Below, one piece after another: positions 34,961 through 42,568 of a stretch of DNA of 64,000 nucleotides. A model generated the notes under the pieces. The model made no database searches. It was not told where the DNA came from and saw only the letters and a list, made by a program, of their open reading frames with translations. Position 1 is the stretch's first letter. Every line of letters starts with the position of its first letter. Source of the stretch: an uncultured Eubacteriales bacterium (GTDB taxonomy: Bacteria; Bacillota; Clostridia; Oscillospirales; Oscillospiraceae). The stretch lies in contig URDJ01000007.1 in NCBI GenBank assembly GCA_900546615.1, positions 16,852 to 80,851 on the forward strand, read 5' to 3'. The position numbers were made by a program, and so were the translations under genes.

Positions 34961-34989
34961 TTGAATGAAAGGTGAAGTGAGTTTATAAT
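34961..34989 (+). promoter_or_regulatory. Promoter of the Fe-S flavoprotein gene
   Basis: TTGAAT (34961-34966), a 17-base spacer and a perfect TATAAT (34984-34989). The start codon at 35049 follows about 50 bases after the predicted transcription start. CAATTGTG occurs twice nearby (34865-34872 and 34910-34917), possibly an operator pair. Confidence 0.6.
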
Positions 34990-35048
34990 GATAAAAGAAC
35001 GACCAATGTTGGATAACCGAGTTTTTTTATATGAAAAGAGGGGGATAT

Positions 35049-37757
35049 ATGGCCTTCAGAAAAAAGATACTTCTCCTTGCATCCAAAATCAGCCTCGAGT
35101 CCGGCACCTACACCGGCGTCACTCCGTCCGACCCCGAGTATATGATACTCGACCCCGTGGTCACGGACGAGATGGCCGATGTGGGCATGCACGTCAAGGT
35201 GCGCAAGCCGAGACATATTGAGGAGATAGCCAAGAAAGCCGGCACGAGCGTCGAGCACGCGCAGGCGATGGTAGACGAGTTGGTCAAATGCGGCATCGTC
35301 CGCTGCGTCTACGACGGCGCCGAGCACGATGTCGAGACCTATTACTATCCCATCTGGGTGCCCGGCATCATGGAGGGCATGCTGTCGGTCAAGGAGCAGG
35401 TGGAGAAGTACCCGGTCATTGCAGAGTGCTTTGAGCGCTACACGCGCTACCGCACGCCGATACTGGTTCCGAACTTCCCCGCGGGCATGGGCCCGATGCG
35501 CGCGATGCCGGTCGGCAGCGCGATAAGGAACGACAGCCATGCCGCGACATATGACGAGGTCGAGCACATCATCGAGAGGGCCTGGGCCATCTCCGTCGGC
35601 CCCTGCTCATGTCGCCGTACCCGCCGTCTCATGGGCGAGGGCTGCGGCCACCTCGAGGACGACATGTGCATGTACATCGACGACAACGCCAAGTTCTTCT
35701 CCAAGCAGGGCAGCCACAGGCTGGTCAGCAAGGAGGAGGCGCTCGAGATACTCAAGAGGGCCGAGGACAACGGCCTTGTGCACGAGATAAACGCTGCCGA
35801 GGGCTATGACGGCCCGACGGCCATCTGCAACTGCTGCGGCTGCTCCTGCCTGGCGCTGCGCCTGGGCGAGTACTTCAACGCACCGGATATGCTCAGGACA
35901 AACTACGTTGCCAAGGTGGACCGCGACAAGTGCGTTGCCTGCGGCCTGTGCGTTGACAACTGCCAGATGGGCGCGCTCAAGCTCGGCACCAAGCTCTGCG
36001 CCAAGGTGGAGGAGAAGCCCGAGGAGCGCCTCACCCCGATGGACGCCATCTGGGGCAAGGACAAGTACAACGTCGATTACCGCACTAACCGCACCAAGGT
36101 CGCTGACGAGGGCACGGCTCCATGTAAGATGGAGTGCCCGGCGCACATCCCGGTACAGGGCTATATCAAGCTGGCCGCCCAAGGCAGATACCTCGAGGCG
36201 CTCGAGCTTATAAAGAACGAGAACCCCTTCCCGGCGGTCTGCGGCCGCATCTGCAACAGGGCCTGCGAGGACGCCTGCACCCGCGGCGACATCGACGATC
36301 CTATCGCAATCGACGATATCAAGAAGTTCATCGCGGATAAGGAGCTGTCTGCCGAGACGAGGTTCGTGCCGAAGATGCTCAACCAGACCGGCAAGCCGTT
36401 CACGAACAAGATCGCCGTCATCGGCGGCGGCCCGAGCGGTCTTAGCTGCGCCTACTACCTCGCCGTCAAGGGCTATCCCGTCACGGTGTTCGAGAAGGGC
36501 GACAGGGTCGGCGGCATGCTGACGAGGATACTCCCGTCGTTCAGGCTGGAGAAGGACGTCGTTGAGGCCGAGATCGAGGTCCTGCGCGAGCTTGGCGTCG
36601 AGTTCCGCTGCGGCGTGGACGTGGGCAAGGACGTGACGATAAGCCAGCTGCGCGAGCAGGGCTACGAGGCGTTCTACCTTGCGGCGGGCGCGTGGAAGAG
36701 CGCGAAGCTGGGCGTCGAGGGCGAGGACAAGGCCGGAGTCTGGGGCGGCATCGAGTTCCTGAAGGCCGTGAACGCGGGCGAGGAGGTCAAGATCGGCAAG
36801 AACGTCGCGGTCATCGGCGGCGGCAATACCGCCATGGACGTGGCGCGCACGGCGATAAGGCTGGGTGCGGAGAACGTGTATATAGTCTACAGGCGCACGG
36901 CGGACGAGATGCCGGCGGCGGCGGACGAGGTCGCTGAGGCCGAGGCCGAGGGCGTGCAGTTCAAGTACCTCGTGACCCCGGCGGAGATCCTGGGCGACGA
37001 GGCGGTCACGGGCGTGAAGCTGCAGTGCCTGGAGCTGTCTGCTGTGGAGGACGCCTCCGGCAGAAGGCAGCCTGTGGAGCGCAAGGGCGTGTTCGAGGAG
37101 CTGGCGGTGGACTGCGTCATAGCGGCGACGGGCCAGAAGGTGGACCTCGGGAATATGCTCGAGGGCACCAAGGTTGTGCGCGGCAAGAACGGCACGGTCG
37201 TGGTGGACCCGGTGACGCTGCAGACCGGCGAGCCGGACATCTTCGCGGGCGGCGACGTGGTGACCGGCCCGAGGTTCGCGATAGACGCTATCGCGGCGGG
37301 CAAGGAAGGCTCCATCTCGATACACAGGTTCGTACACGAGGGCCAGAGCCTTGTACTGGGCAGGGCCGTTAAGGAGTACCTGTCGCTGGATAAGGACAAC
37401 GTGGTCGTGCCGATAAAGAGCCTGAAGCCCGCGCCGAGGCAGAAGGCGGCGGACGGAGCGCCCGAGGAGGCGAAGAAGACCTTCCGCGACCTGCGCGGTA
37501 CCTTCACGGAGGAGCAGCTGAAGAAGGAGACGGAGCGCTGCCTGGGCTGCGGTGCTGTGGTGCTTGACGAGTACATGTGCATCGGCTGCGGCATCTGCAC
37601 GACGAAGTGCAAGTTTGACGCGATAAAGCTGGAGCGCGTGAGGGACGTCGAGGGCCTGGATTACGACAAGCTGGTCCCGAGCCTCGCGCCGCACGTGGCA
37701 AAGCGCTACGGCACTATAGCGATAAAGAGCCTGTCGAAGCCGTTCTCGAAGAAATAA
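35049..37757 (+). CDS. Multi-domain Fe-S flavoprotein oxidoreductase (GltD-like)
   Basis: A 902-residue protein. The first 290 residues contain a winged-helix-like segment and Cys-rich motifs (SVGPCSCRRTRR, then CNCCGCSCLALRLG). A ferredoxin-type cluster CVACGLCVDNCQMGAL lies near 295. A GltD-type N-terminal Fe-S domain follows (CKMECPAHIPVQGYI, then CGRICNRACEDACTRG), then FAD site GGGPSGLSCAYYLA near 455, NAD(P) site GGGNTAMDVARTA near 585, and a C-terminal Fe-S pair (CLGCGAVVLDEYMCIGCGICTTKC) near 830-850. It should move electrons between NAD(P)H and an Fe-S or quinone-type partner. The ATG has GAGGGGG upstream. Partner and substrate are unknown. Confidence 0.85.
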   Translation: MAFRKKILLLASKISLESGTYTGVTPSDPEYMILDPVVTDEMADVGMHVKVRKPRHIEEIAKKAGTSVEHAQAMVDELVKCGIVRCVYDGAEHDVETYYYPIWVPGIMEGMLSVKEQVEKYPVIAECFERYTRYRTPILVPNFPAGMGPMRAMPVGSAIRNDSHAATYDEVEHIIERAWAISVGPCSCRRTRRLMGEGCGHLEDDMCMYIDDNAKFFSKQGSHRLVSKEEALEILKRAEDNGLVHEINAAEGYDGPTAICNCCGCSCLALRLGEYFNAPDMLRTNYVAKVDRDKCVACGLCVDNCQMGALKLGTKLCAKVEEKPEERLTPMDAIWGKDKYNVDYRTNRTKVADEGTAPCKMECPAHIPVQGYIKLAAQGRYLEALELIKNENPFPAVCGRICNRACEDACTRGDIDDPIAIDDIKKFIADKELSAETRFVPKMLNQTGKPFTNKIAVIGGGPSGLSCAYYLAVKGYPVTVFEKGDRVGGMLTRILPSFRLEKDVVEAEIEVLRELGVEFRCGVDVGKDVTISQLREQGYEAFYLAAGAWKSAKLGVEGEDKAGVWGGIEFLKAVNAGEEVKIGKNVAVIGGGNTAMDVARTAIRLGAENVYIVYRRTADEMPAAADEVAEAEAEGVQFKYLVTPAEILGDEAVTGVKLQCLELSAVEDASGRRQPVERKGVFEELAVDCVIAATGQKVDLGNMLEGTKVVRGKNGTVVVDPVTLQTGEPDIFAGGDVVTGPRFAIDAIAAGKEGSISIHRFVHEGQSLVLGRAVKEYLSLDKDNVVVPIKSLKPAPRQKAADGAPEEAKKTFRDLRGTFTEEQLKKETERCLGCGAVVLDEYMCIGCGICTTKCKFDAIKLERVRDVEGLDYDKLVPSLAPHVAKRYGTIAIKSLSKPFSKK

Positions 37758-37770
37758 GCAGAAAGAACTT

Positions 37771-37808
37771 CCGGGCGGAAGATCATTGATCTTCCGTCCG
37801 GCTTTTTC
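37771..37808 (+). terminator. Intrinsic terminator
   Basis: CCGGGCGGAAGATC pairs with GATCTTCCGTCCGG (one G-T pair) around a 3-base loop, followed by CTTTTTC. It ends the Fe-S flavoprotein gene. The stop codon of the minus-strand AraC-type remnant lies inside it. Confidence 0.88.
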
Positions 37809-38124
37809 TGACCGGTATCCATACCTCGTAGGACGTGTTTTGCGGGTCAGGCTCAAAGTAAACCTCGATGTCCGGACCTTCAGTGAACTCGTAGCCGGAG
37901 GTCGGGAGCCACTCAGTAACGATGCGCCTTTCAAGCTCCTGAATGGACCGGCCCGTGCCCGAGCCGGGGAAGATCGCCCACATCGCTGTAGGCGAGGAAT
38001 AGCCATATTTGAGCGCAACATCGACGATCTTTGCGCCGCCGCCTTGCAGATCGACGGCAGCCAGGGACATTTTCCGCCTGCGGATGTACTCGGATAAGGG
38101 CATGCCTCCAATAAATTCAACCAC
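37783..38124 (-). pseudogene. Remnant of an AraC-type regulator with GyrI-like domain
   Basis: The first 50 codons (GMPLSEYIRRRKMSLAAVDLQ and VDVALKYGYSSPTA) match the second half of an AraC helix-turn-helix pair. The sequence then jumps to MWAIFPGSGTG and IVTEWLPTSGYEFTEGPDIEVYF, which is the end of a GyrI-like effector domain. In whole family members about 130-150 residues separate these two parts, and about 40 residues precede the first. An in-frame internal deletion and loss of the N-terminus therefore seem to have occurred. Upstream, the frame is open to about 38195 but has no ATG or family sequence. It is probably not functional. Confidence 0.75.
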
Positions 38125-38155
38125 TCCGGCCTTCGACAGCGGCGGGAACTCCCCC

Positions 38156-38184
38156 TTGACGCGCAGTACTGAGTATGCTATAAT
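38156..38184 (+). promoter_or_regulatory. Promoter of the DUF2325 operon
   Basis: TTGACG (38156-38161), a 17-base spacer and a perfect TATAAT (38179-38184). Transcription would start near 38191, at the edge of the first metal-box palindrome. Confidence 0.8.
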
Positions 38185-38193
38185 CCAACACAG

Positions 38194-38243
38194 ATTAGTC
38201 TCAACTAACCTTTTTGTTTGTACGCAGGTTAGTATATACTAAC
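38194..38243 (+). promoter_or_regulatory. Pair of DtxR/MntR-type palindromic operators
   Basis: ATTAGTCTCAACTAAC (38194-38209) and the perfect palindrome GTTAGTATATACTAAC (38228-38243) share TTAGT-N4-ACTAA and lie 34 bases apart, immediately downstream of the promoter. The shape resembles TTAG...CTAA boxes of DtxR-family repressors. A DtxR-family gene lies 1.4 kb away, at the far end of the same cluster, so it is the likely binder. Binding here would block transcription when metal is plentiful. Confidence 0.7.
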
Positions 38244-38263
38244 TAATTGGAAAGGTGATGAAA

Positions 38264-38545
38264 ATGAGCGTAGTCATAGTGGGCGGCAACGAGTGCATGG
38301 CGGGGCAGTACGAGAGCATCTGTCGCGAGCACGGGTACAGGGCCAAGGTTTTTACCAAGGAGAGCGGCTCCATGAAGAAGAAGGTCGGCACGCCGGACCT
38401 GCTAATACTGTTTGTGAGCACGGTCTCGCACAAGATGGCCCTGAGCGTGATACAGGAGGCGAAGAAGAACCGCGTGCCGGTGGCGAGGCTCATGACCAGC
38501 AGCGGCTCGGCGCTCCGGGCCGCGCTTTCGGAGCACTGCGCGTAA
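38264..38545 (+). CDS. DUF2325 domain protein
   Basis: A 93-residue protein, the whole of it one DUF2325 domain: VVIVGGNECMAGQYESIC at the start, DLLILFVSTVSHKM in the middle and a Cys just before the end. It has a Rossmann-like look. The function is unknown, but in several anaerobes it lies in iron-regulated clusters with a flavodoxin, as here. I chose the ATG at 38264 (9 bases after GAAAGG); ATG at 38258 and GTG at 38255 are in frame. The next gene overlaps the stop (TAATG). Confidence 0.85.
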   Translation: MSVVIVGGNECMAGQYESICREHGYRAKVFTKESGSMKKKVGTPDLLILFVSTVSHKMALSVIQEAKKNRVPVARLMTSSGSALRAALSEHCA

Positions 38546-39102
38546 TGGCCCCGCTGGAAAACTACATCGTGGAGCACTGTGCGCCGACGCTGGCCTGCCT
38601 CAAGACCGGAACGCTTTTCTGTGTAGACATTGCAGAGACGGCGGAGCTGCTGCGGCAGATCGCGCTCTGGAACTCGGGTCTGGGGGACAGGGGGGTCTCG
38701 TTGACGCTTCTAAGGCAGCGCGGCCTCCGGGCGCTGGTGTACATGTACCGACGCTCGCAGCTCGCGCGCGACCTCGCGGCGAACGATACGGCGAGCTTCC
38801 TTCGCGGCTTCGGCTATACGTCCATGGAGCCTGAACGCGCGCTCGAGCACCTGAAGGAGCGCCTTCACACGTCCGAAGGCTTTCCGCACGAGATAGGCGT
38901 TTTCCTCGGCTATCCACTCTGCGACGTGCTGGGCTATATCACAAACCGCGGCAGGAACAGCAAGCTGACCGGCTGCTGGCAGGTCTACGGCGACGCGGAG
39001 GAGGCGGCGAGGCAGTTTGCGCGCTTCCGCAAATGCCGCGACCTGTACGCGCGGCTCTGGAGAGAGGGTAAAACGGTGCGGCAGCTGACTGTCTGCGCCT
39101 GA
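38545..39102 (+). CDS. DUF3793 family protein
   Basis: A 185-residue protein of the DUF3793 type. It starts with a helical segment ENYIVEHCAPTLACLKTGTLF, and a conserved block in the second half reads FPHEIGVFLGYPLCDVLGYI. The family is confined largely to anaerobic Firmicutes and often stands beside flavodoxin and DUF2325 genes. The molecular role is unknown; His and Cys residues near the N-terminus and the link to iron-type control suggest a part in metal or heme-type stress (inference). The ATG overlaps the TAA of the DUF2325 gene. Confidence 0.82.
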   Translation: MAPLENYIVEHCAPTLACLKTGTLFCVDIAETAELLRQIALWNSGLGDRGVSLTLLRQRGLRALVYMYRRSQLARDLAANDTASFLRGFGYTSMEPERALEHLKERLHTSEGFPHEIGVFLGYPLCDVLGYITNRGRNSKLTGCWQVYGDAEEAARQFARFRKCRDLYARLWREGKTVRQLTVCA

Positions 39103-39130
39103 CAATAAAACAGGGAAAGAGGTACAAAAA

Positions 39131-39553
39131 ATGAGTAAAACAGCGGTAGTATACTGGAGCGGCACAGGCAACACAGAGGCAATGGCGAACGCCGTACTGT
39201 CCGGGGCGCAGGCGGCGGGCGCCGAGGCGGAACTGCTGACGGCCGCGGAGTTTGGCCCGGAGAGGGCAGCGGCCTGCGACGCCATAGCCTTCGGCTGCCC
39301 GGCCATGGGCGCTGAACAGCTCGAGGAAGACGAGTTCGAGCCTATGTTCACATCCTGCAAGGCGGCGCTCAAAGGCAAGCGCATAGCCCTTTTCGGCTCA
39401 TACGGCTGGGGCGACGGGGAGTGGATGCGCAGCTGGGAGACCACGGCGAAGGGATATGGCGCAGTTTTGGTGACGGAGAGCGTCATCTGCGCCGATGCCC
39501 CGGACGCCGCGGCTGTCTCTGCCTGCGAAGCCCTCGGCCGGGCGCTGGCATAA
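39131..39553 (+). CDS. Flavodoxin
   Basis: A 140-residue short-chain flavodoxin. The FMN phosphate loop is YWSGTGNTEAMAN near residues 9-21, and the isoalloxazine loops are near FGCPAMGAEQLEE and FGSYGWGDGEWM. Flavodoxins replace ferredoxin when iron is short. The gene is third in the DUF2325-DUF3793-flavodoxin group behind a DtxR-type operator pair, which fits induction under iron limitation. A strong terminator follows. Confidence 0.92.
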   Translation: MSKTAVVYWSGTGNTEAMANAVLSGAQAAGAEAELLTAAEFGPERAAACDAIAFGCPAMGAEQLEEDEFEPMFTSCKAALKGKRIALFGSYGWGDGEWMRSWETTAKGYGAVLVTESVICADAPDAAAVSACEALGRALA

Positions 39554-39572
39554 AACCGCGCGCTGCATGAAA

Positions 39573-39606
39573 AGACCGCCGCAGCCTTAGTTGGCTGCGG
39601 CGGTCT
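39573..39606. terminator. Bidirectional intrinsic terminator
   Basis: AGACCGCCGCAGCC and GGCTGCGGCGGTCT form a perfect 14-pair stem with a 6-base loop between the convergent flavodoxin and DtxR-type genes. T residues follow on the minus strand (AAAA on the plus strand before it). Confidence 0.85.
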
Positions 39607-39617
39607 TGCCGTTTCAT

Positions 39618-39989
39618 TCACTCGTTCGCGCCCGCGACGTGCTCCTTGAGCTTTTCAAAGGTCTCGGCGCTGATGACGTGCTCGATGCGGCAGGCGTCCT
39701 CCGAGGCCGTCTCGGGGCTTACGCCCATGCGGACGAGCCAGCTTGAGATGAGCGTGTGCCGCTCGTATATCTTTTCAGCTATCTCGCGGCCCTTGTCCAG
39801 AAGGGAGATGTAGCCGTCGCCGTCCACCTCGATGTAGCCGTTCGTCCTCAGGTTTTTCATTGCCACGCTCACGCTCGGCTTCGAGAAAGACAGCTCGTTG
39901 GCTATGTCGATGGACCTCACGACGCCCTTGCGCTTTTGCAGCACGAGTATGGCCTCGAGATAGTTTTCCGCAGATTCCTGTATCTTCAA
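39618..39989 (-). CDS. DtxR/MntR family metal-dependent regulator
   Basis: A 123-residue regulator of the short (MntR-like) type. A winged helix covers residues 1-60 (KGVVRSIDIANELSFSKPSVSVAMKNLR), and the dimerisation and metal domain covers 65-120 with ligands in YERHTLISSWLV, EDACRIEHVIS and the N-terminal region. The C-terminal SH3-like domain of DtxR is absent. It senses Fe(II) or Mn(II). It lies convergent to the DUF2325-DUF3793-flavodoxin group, whose promoter holds two matching palindromes, so iron seems more likely than manganese as the signal (inference). Confidence 0.9.
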   Translation of the reverse strand: MKIQESAENYLEAILVLQKRKGVVRSIDIANELSFSKPSVSVAMKNLRTNGYIEVDGDGYISLLDKGREIAEKIYERHTLISSWLVRMGVSPETASEDACRIEHVISAETFEKLKEHVAGANE

Positions 39990-40072
39990 CTTATCGGCAC
40001 CTCAGCTTATCCTTTTTATTTATCCTTTATATTAACACAGCATCGCACCATTCCGCAAGTACGAAAACGCGG

Positions 40073-40101
40073 TTGACAATTGCGCCCGGCGGGGATAAGA
40101 T
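40073..40101 (+). promoter_or_regulatory. Promoter of tgt
   Basis: TTGACA (40073-40078), a 17-base spacer and TAAGAT (40096-40101). The tgt ATG at 40134 follows with GGGAGG 6 bases upstream. Confidence 0.78.
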
Positions 40102-40133
40102 TCATTAAGTTGCTGTAGAGCGGGAGGTAATGC

Positions 40134-41264
40134 ATGTTCAGACTGATAAAGACCGAAGGCCGCGCGCGGCGCGGCGAATTCACCTGCCCGCACGGTACGG
40201 TGCAGACGCCGGTGTTCATGAACGTCGGCACGCAGGGCGCGATAAAGGGGGCGCTCTCCGCGCGCGACCTCGCGGATATTGGCTGCCAGGTGGAGCTTTC
40301 CAACACCTATCACCTGCACGTCCGGCCAGGGGATGAGCTTATTAAATCGCTCGGCGGGCTGCACAGGTTCATGACATGGGACGGGCCGATACTCACGGAC
40401 AGCGGCGGGTTCCAGATCTTCTCTCTCGCCCGGCTGAGGAAGATAGGCGAGGACGGCGTGCGCTTCAACTGCCACGTGGACGGCCGGCACATCTTCATGG
40501 GCCCGGAGGAGAGCATGAGGATACAGTCGAACCTCGGCTCCGACATAGCCATGGCCTTCGACGAGTGCATCAAAATACCCTCGCCCTACGAGTACGTGCG
40601 CCAGAGCTGCGACCGGACGGTGCGCTGGCTCGAGCGCTGCAAGAGGGCGCTGGCGGAGTACAATTCGGAGCCGGACGCCGTGAACCCCGGACAGGTGCTG
40701 TTCGGCATAAATCAGGGCGCGGTGTTCCACGATATAAGGATCGAGCACATGAAGCGCATAGCGGAGCTGGACCTGCCCGGTTACGCTATCGGCGGCCTCG
40801 CGGTGGGGGAGACCGCCGAGGAGATGTACGACACCATCGAGGCAGTAGAGGAGCACATGCCCAAGGACAGACCGAGGTATCTCATGGGCGTCGGCACGCC
40901 GGGGAATATCATCGAGAGCGTGTGGCGAGGCGTGGACTTCTTCGACTGCGTCATGCCCGCGCGAAACGGACGGCACGGGCACCTGTTCACCTGGGACGGG
41001 ATAATCAACATCAAAAACGCCAAATACGAGCGCGACGAGGGGCCGATATCGCCGGGATGCGATTGCCCCGTGTGCAGGAGATATTCAAGGGCCTACGTGC
41101 GGCATCTGTTCAAGGCGGAGGAAATGCTCGCCATGCGCTTCGCCGTGACGCATAACCTGTGGTTCTATAACGAGCTCATGCGCAGGATCAGGCAGGCCCT
41201 CGACGAGGGCAGCTTCGCCGCCTTCCGAGAGAGGTATGCGAATATTTTGGATAAGCGGATATAA
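40134..41264 (+). CDS. tgt: tRNA-guanine transglycosylase
   Basis: A 376-residue enzyme that exchanges guanine-34 of GUN-anticodon tRNAs for preQ1. It has the catalytic Asp region DSGGFQIFSL and FDECIKIPSPYEYV, the nucleophile region FFDCVMPARNGRHG, and the zinc site CDCPVCRRYSRAYVRHLF (CxCxxC with a later His). Its partner in queuosine synthesis, queA, lies about 22 kb downstream in this window. yajC follows immediately, a gene order common in Clostridia. Confidence 0.96.
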   Translation: MFRLIKTEGRARRGEFTCPHGTVQTPVFMNVGTQGAIKGALSARDLADIGCQVELSNTYHLHVRPGDELIKSLGGLHRFMTWDGPILTDSGGFQIFSLARLRKIGEDGVRFNCHVDGRHIFMGPEESMRIQSNLGSDIAMAFDECIKIPSPYEYVRQSCDRTVRWLERCKRALAEYNSEPDAVNPGQVLFGINQGAVFHDIRIEHMKRIAELDLPGYAIGGLAVGETAEEMYDTIEAVEEHMPKDRPRYLMGVGTPGNIIESVWRGVDFFDCVMPARNGRHGHLFTWDGIINIKNAKYERDEGPISPGCDCPVCRRYSRAYVRHLFKAEEMLAMRFAVTHNLWFYNELMRRIRQALDEGSFAAFRERYANILDKRI

Positions 41265-41269
41265 ATTGC

Positions 41270-41298
41270 TTGCATTTGGGTGAAAATGAGGTTATAAT
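41270..41298 (+). promoter_or_regulatory. Promoter of yajC
   Basis: TTGCAT (41270-41275), a 17-base spacer and a perfect TATAAT (41293-41298). It gives yajC its own transcript in addition to any read-through from tgt. Confidence 0.72.
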
Positions 41299-41338
41299 TG
41301 ACACACTGTATTTTTTCCAGGTTGGAGGGTCAATAAAA

Positions 41339-41755
41339 ATGTTTTTTAATCTGCTGTCTGGAGACGCGGCCGCGACGGGCGGACTCGGCGGAATGTCGTC
41401 GATACTGTTCCTCGTCATCATCTTTGTGGTTTTCTACTTTTTCCTTATCCGTCCCGAGAACAAGCGGAAGAAAAAGCTCACCGAGATGCGCAACAACATC
41501 ACGATAGGCGACGAGATCGTGACCATCGGCGGCATAATGGGCAAGGTAGTCCAGGTCACCGAGGACACCATCACCTTTGAGACCGGTGAGGACAGGGTCC
41601 GCATGCAGGTGACGAAGTGGGCCATCTCGACGAACGTGCGCGAGGAGAAGCAGAGGGCTGCCCAGCAGGCCGCCGCTGCGAAGTCGAAGGGCAAGAAGAA
41701 CGCCGCCAAGACCGCGGGCGAGGAGAACAGCATAGACGAGGGCAAGAGCGAGTAA
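41339..41755 (+). CDS. yajC: Preprotein translocase subunit YajC
   Basis: About 138 residues: one transmembrane helix (SSILFLVIIFVVFYFFLIRPENKRKKK) and a small cytoplasmic domain with GDEIVTIGGIMGKVVQV, the YajC core, then a Lys/Ala-rich tail. YajC associates with SecDF and assists protein secretion. I chose the ATG at 41339 with GGAGGG upstream; an in-frame extension before it covers the promoter. A terminator follows the stop. No secD or secF is seen directly after it. Confidence 0.92.
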   Translation: MFFNLLSGDAAATGGLGGMSSILFLVIIFVVFYFFLIRPENKRKKKLTEMRNNITIGDEIVTIGGIMGKVVQVTEDTITFETGEDRVRMQVTKWAISTNVREEKQRAAQQAAAAKSKGKKNAAKTAGEENSIDEGKSE

Positions 41756-41768
41756 AAGCCTGTCATTA

Positions 41769-41824
41769 AAATTTCCCCGGAGCAATAGGATGTACCAGTA
41801 TCCTAAGCTCCGGGGAATTTTTAT
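41769..41824 (+). terminator. Intrinsic terminator
   Basis: AAATTTCCCCGGAGC pairs with GCTCCGGGGAATTT around an inner TAGGA...TCCTA stem, followed by TTATTT. It ends the yajC transcript. Confidence 0.85.
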
Positions 41825-41838
41825 TTGGAGGCGAGAGC

Positions 41839-42273
41839 ATGACGGCTGGAACGGTCGAGAGAAAAGGGAAGGGGAGGCAGAGACTCAGATGGTACCTGTT
41901 CGGGCCGCTCACAGGCATCGTCGCTGCGGTCACGGTCTGCTATGTCTGCGCGGCGCTGCTGGAGCGGGAGGTACTTCCTGCCAGCACGATGGAGCCGCTG
42001 ACGATAGCGAGCCTGTTTGTGGGCGCGGCGGCGGGCGGAGCTGCCGGTGCCAAACGAAGGGGCGGGGCGGCTATTGAAACGGGCCTCATATGCGGGGCGG
42101 TGCCGGCAGCGCTGGTGGTCGTGGTGTCGCTGGCCATGCCCGGCGACGGCCCAGCTGCCGCCGGCTGCGTGAGGGCAGCGATAGCACTGACGGCAGGAGG
42201 CGCCTTCGGCGGCGCGCTGTGCCTGGACCGGGGTAAGTCAAAACGCCGAAAACTGCGGCGCGGGAGAAGATAA
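41839..42273 (+). CDS. TIGR04086-type small membrane protein
   Basis: A 144-residue membrane protein with four helices, basic ends (RKGKGRQRLRW and GKSKRRKLRRGRR) and Gly/Ala-rich helices (LFVGAAAGGAAGAKRRGGAAIETGLICGAVPAALVVVVSLA). This matches the TIGR04086 family of spore-forming Firmicutes, which commonly follows yajC. No function is known. Identification rests on pattern and position, so it is moderate. Confidence 0.65.
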   Translation: MTAGTVERKGKGRQRLRWYLFGPLTGIVAAVTVCYVCAALLEREVLPASTMEPLTIASLFVGAAAGGAAGAKRRGGAAIETGLICGAVPAALVVVVSLAMPGDGPAAAGCVRAAIALTAGGAFGGALCLDRGKSKRRKLRRGRR

Positions 42274-42412
42274 TACCGGGAGTAATCATTGCACATGGTA
42301 GACATAATTGAAGCGTGATAACCAAGATGTAGTTGCCGCAGAAAACCGGCGTCACAAAATACTGTGATTTCAGGAGCATTGCGGGGTCTCCTCCGAAACA
42401 GCAGTAATGCGG

Positions 42413-42440
42413 GTTAACATAATACTGTTAACATAATACT
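42413..42440. repeat. Tandem 14-base repeat
   Basis: GTTAACATAATACT occurs twice in a row without mismatch in the AT-rich region before spoIIM. It lies about 40 bases upstream of the predicted -35 box and could be an operator or the product of slippage. The rest of the 295-base gap (42274-42568) shows no gene. Confidence 0.75.
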
Positions 42441-42481
42441 TGGTCATAATTCACAAAAATACGGTTTATTTGACAAAGGGC

Positions 42482-42510
42482 TTGAATAGTGATGGAATTT
42501 GTATTATATT
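42482..42510 (+). promoter_or_regulatory. Possible promoter of spoIIM
   Basis: TTGAAT (42482-42487), a 17-base spacer and TATATT (42505-42510). A sigma-E-like -10 CATACTCG (42514-42521) lies close by but lacks a convincing -35, so the sigma factor is undecided. Confidence 0.4.
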
Positions 42511-42568
42511 GTGCATACTCGGATTATGTAAATTGCAGGACTGTCTGCACTGAAAAGGCAGGGCCGTG

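Noticed and set aside
35607..38120. Minus-strand open frame of 837 codons opposite the Fe-S flavoprotein
   Set aside because: It is the antisense of a gene with many conserved motifs and has the same shadow composition. No domain or ribosome site is seen.
42274..42568. scfA (six-cysteine peptide) or other small gene after the TIGR04086-type gene
   Set aside because: No frame with the Cys pattern is present on either strand. A minus-strand frame with a fair ribosome site near 42379 runs into the upstream gene without a stop.
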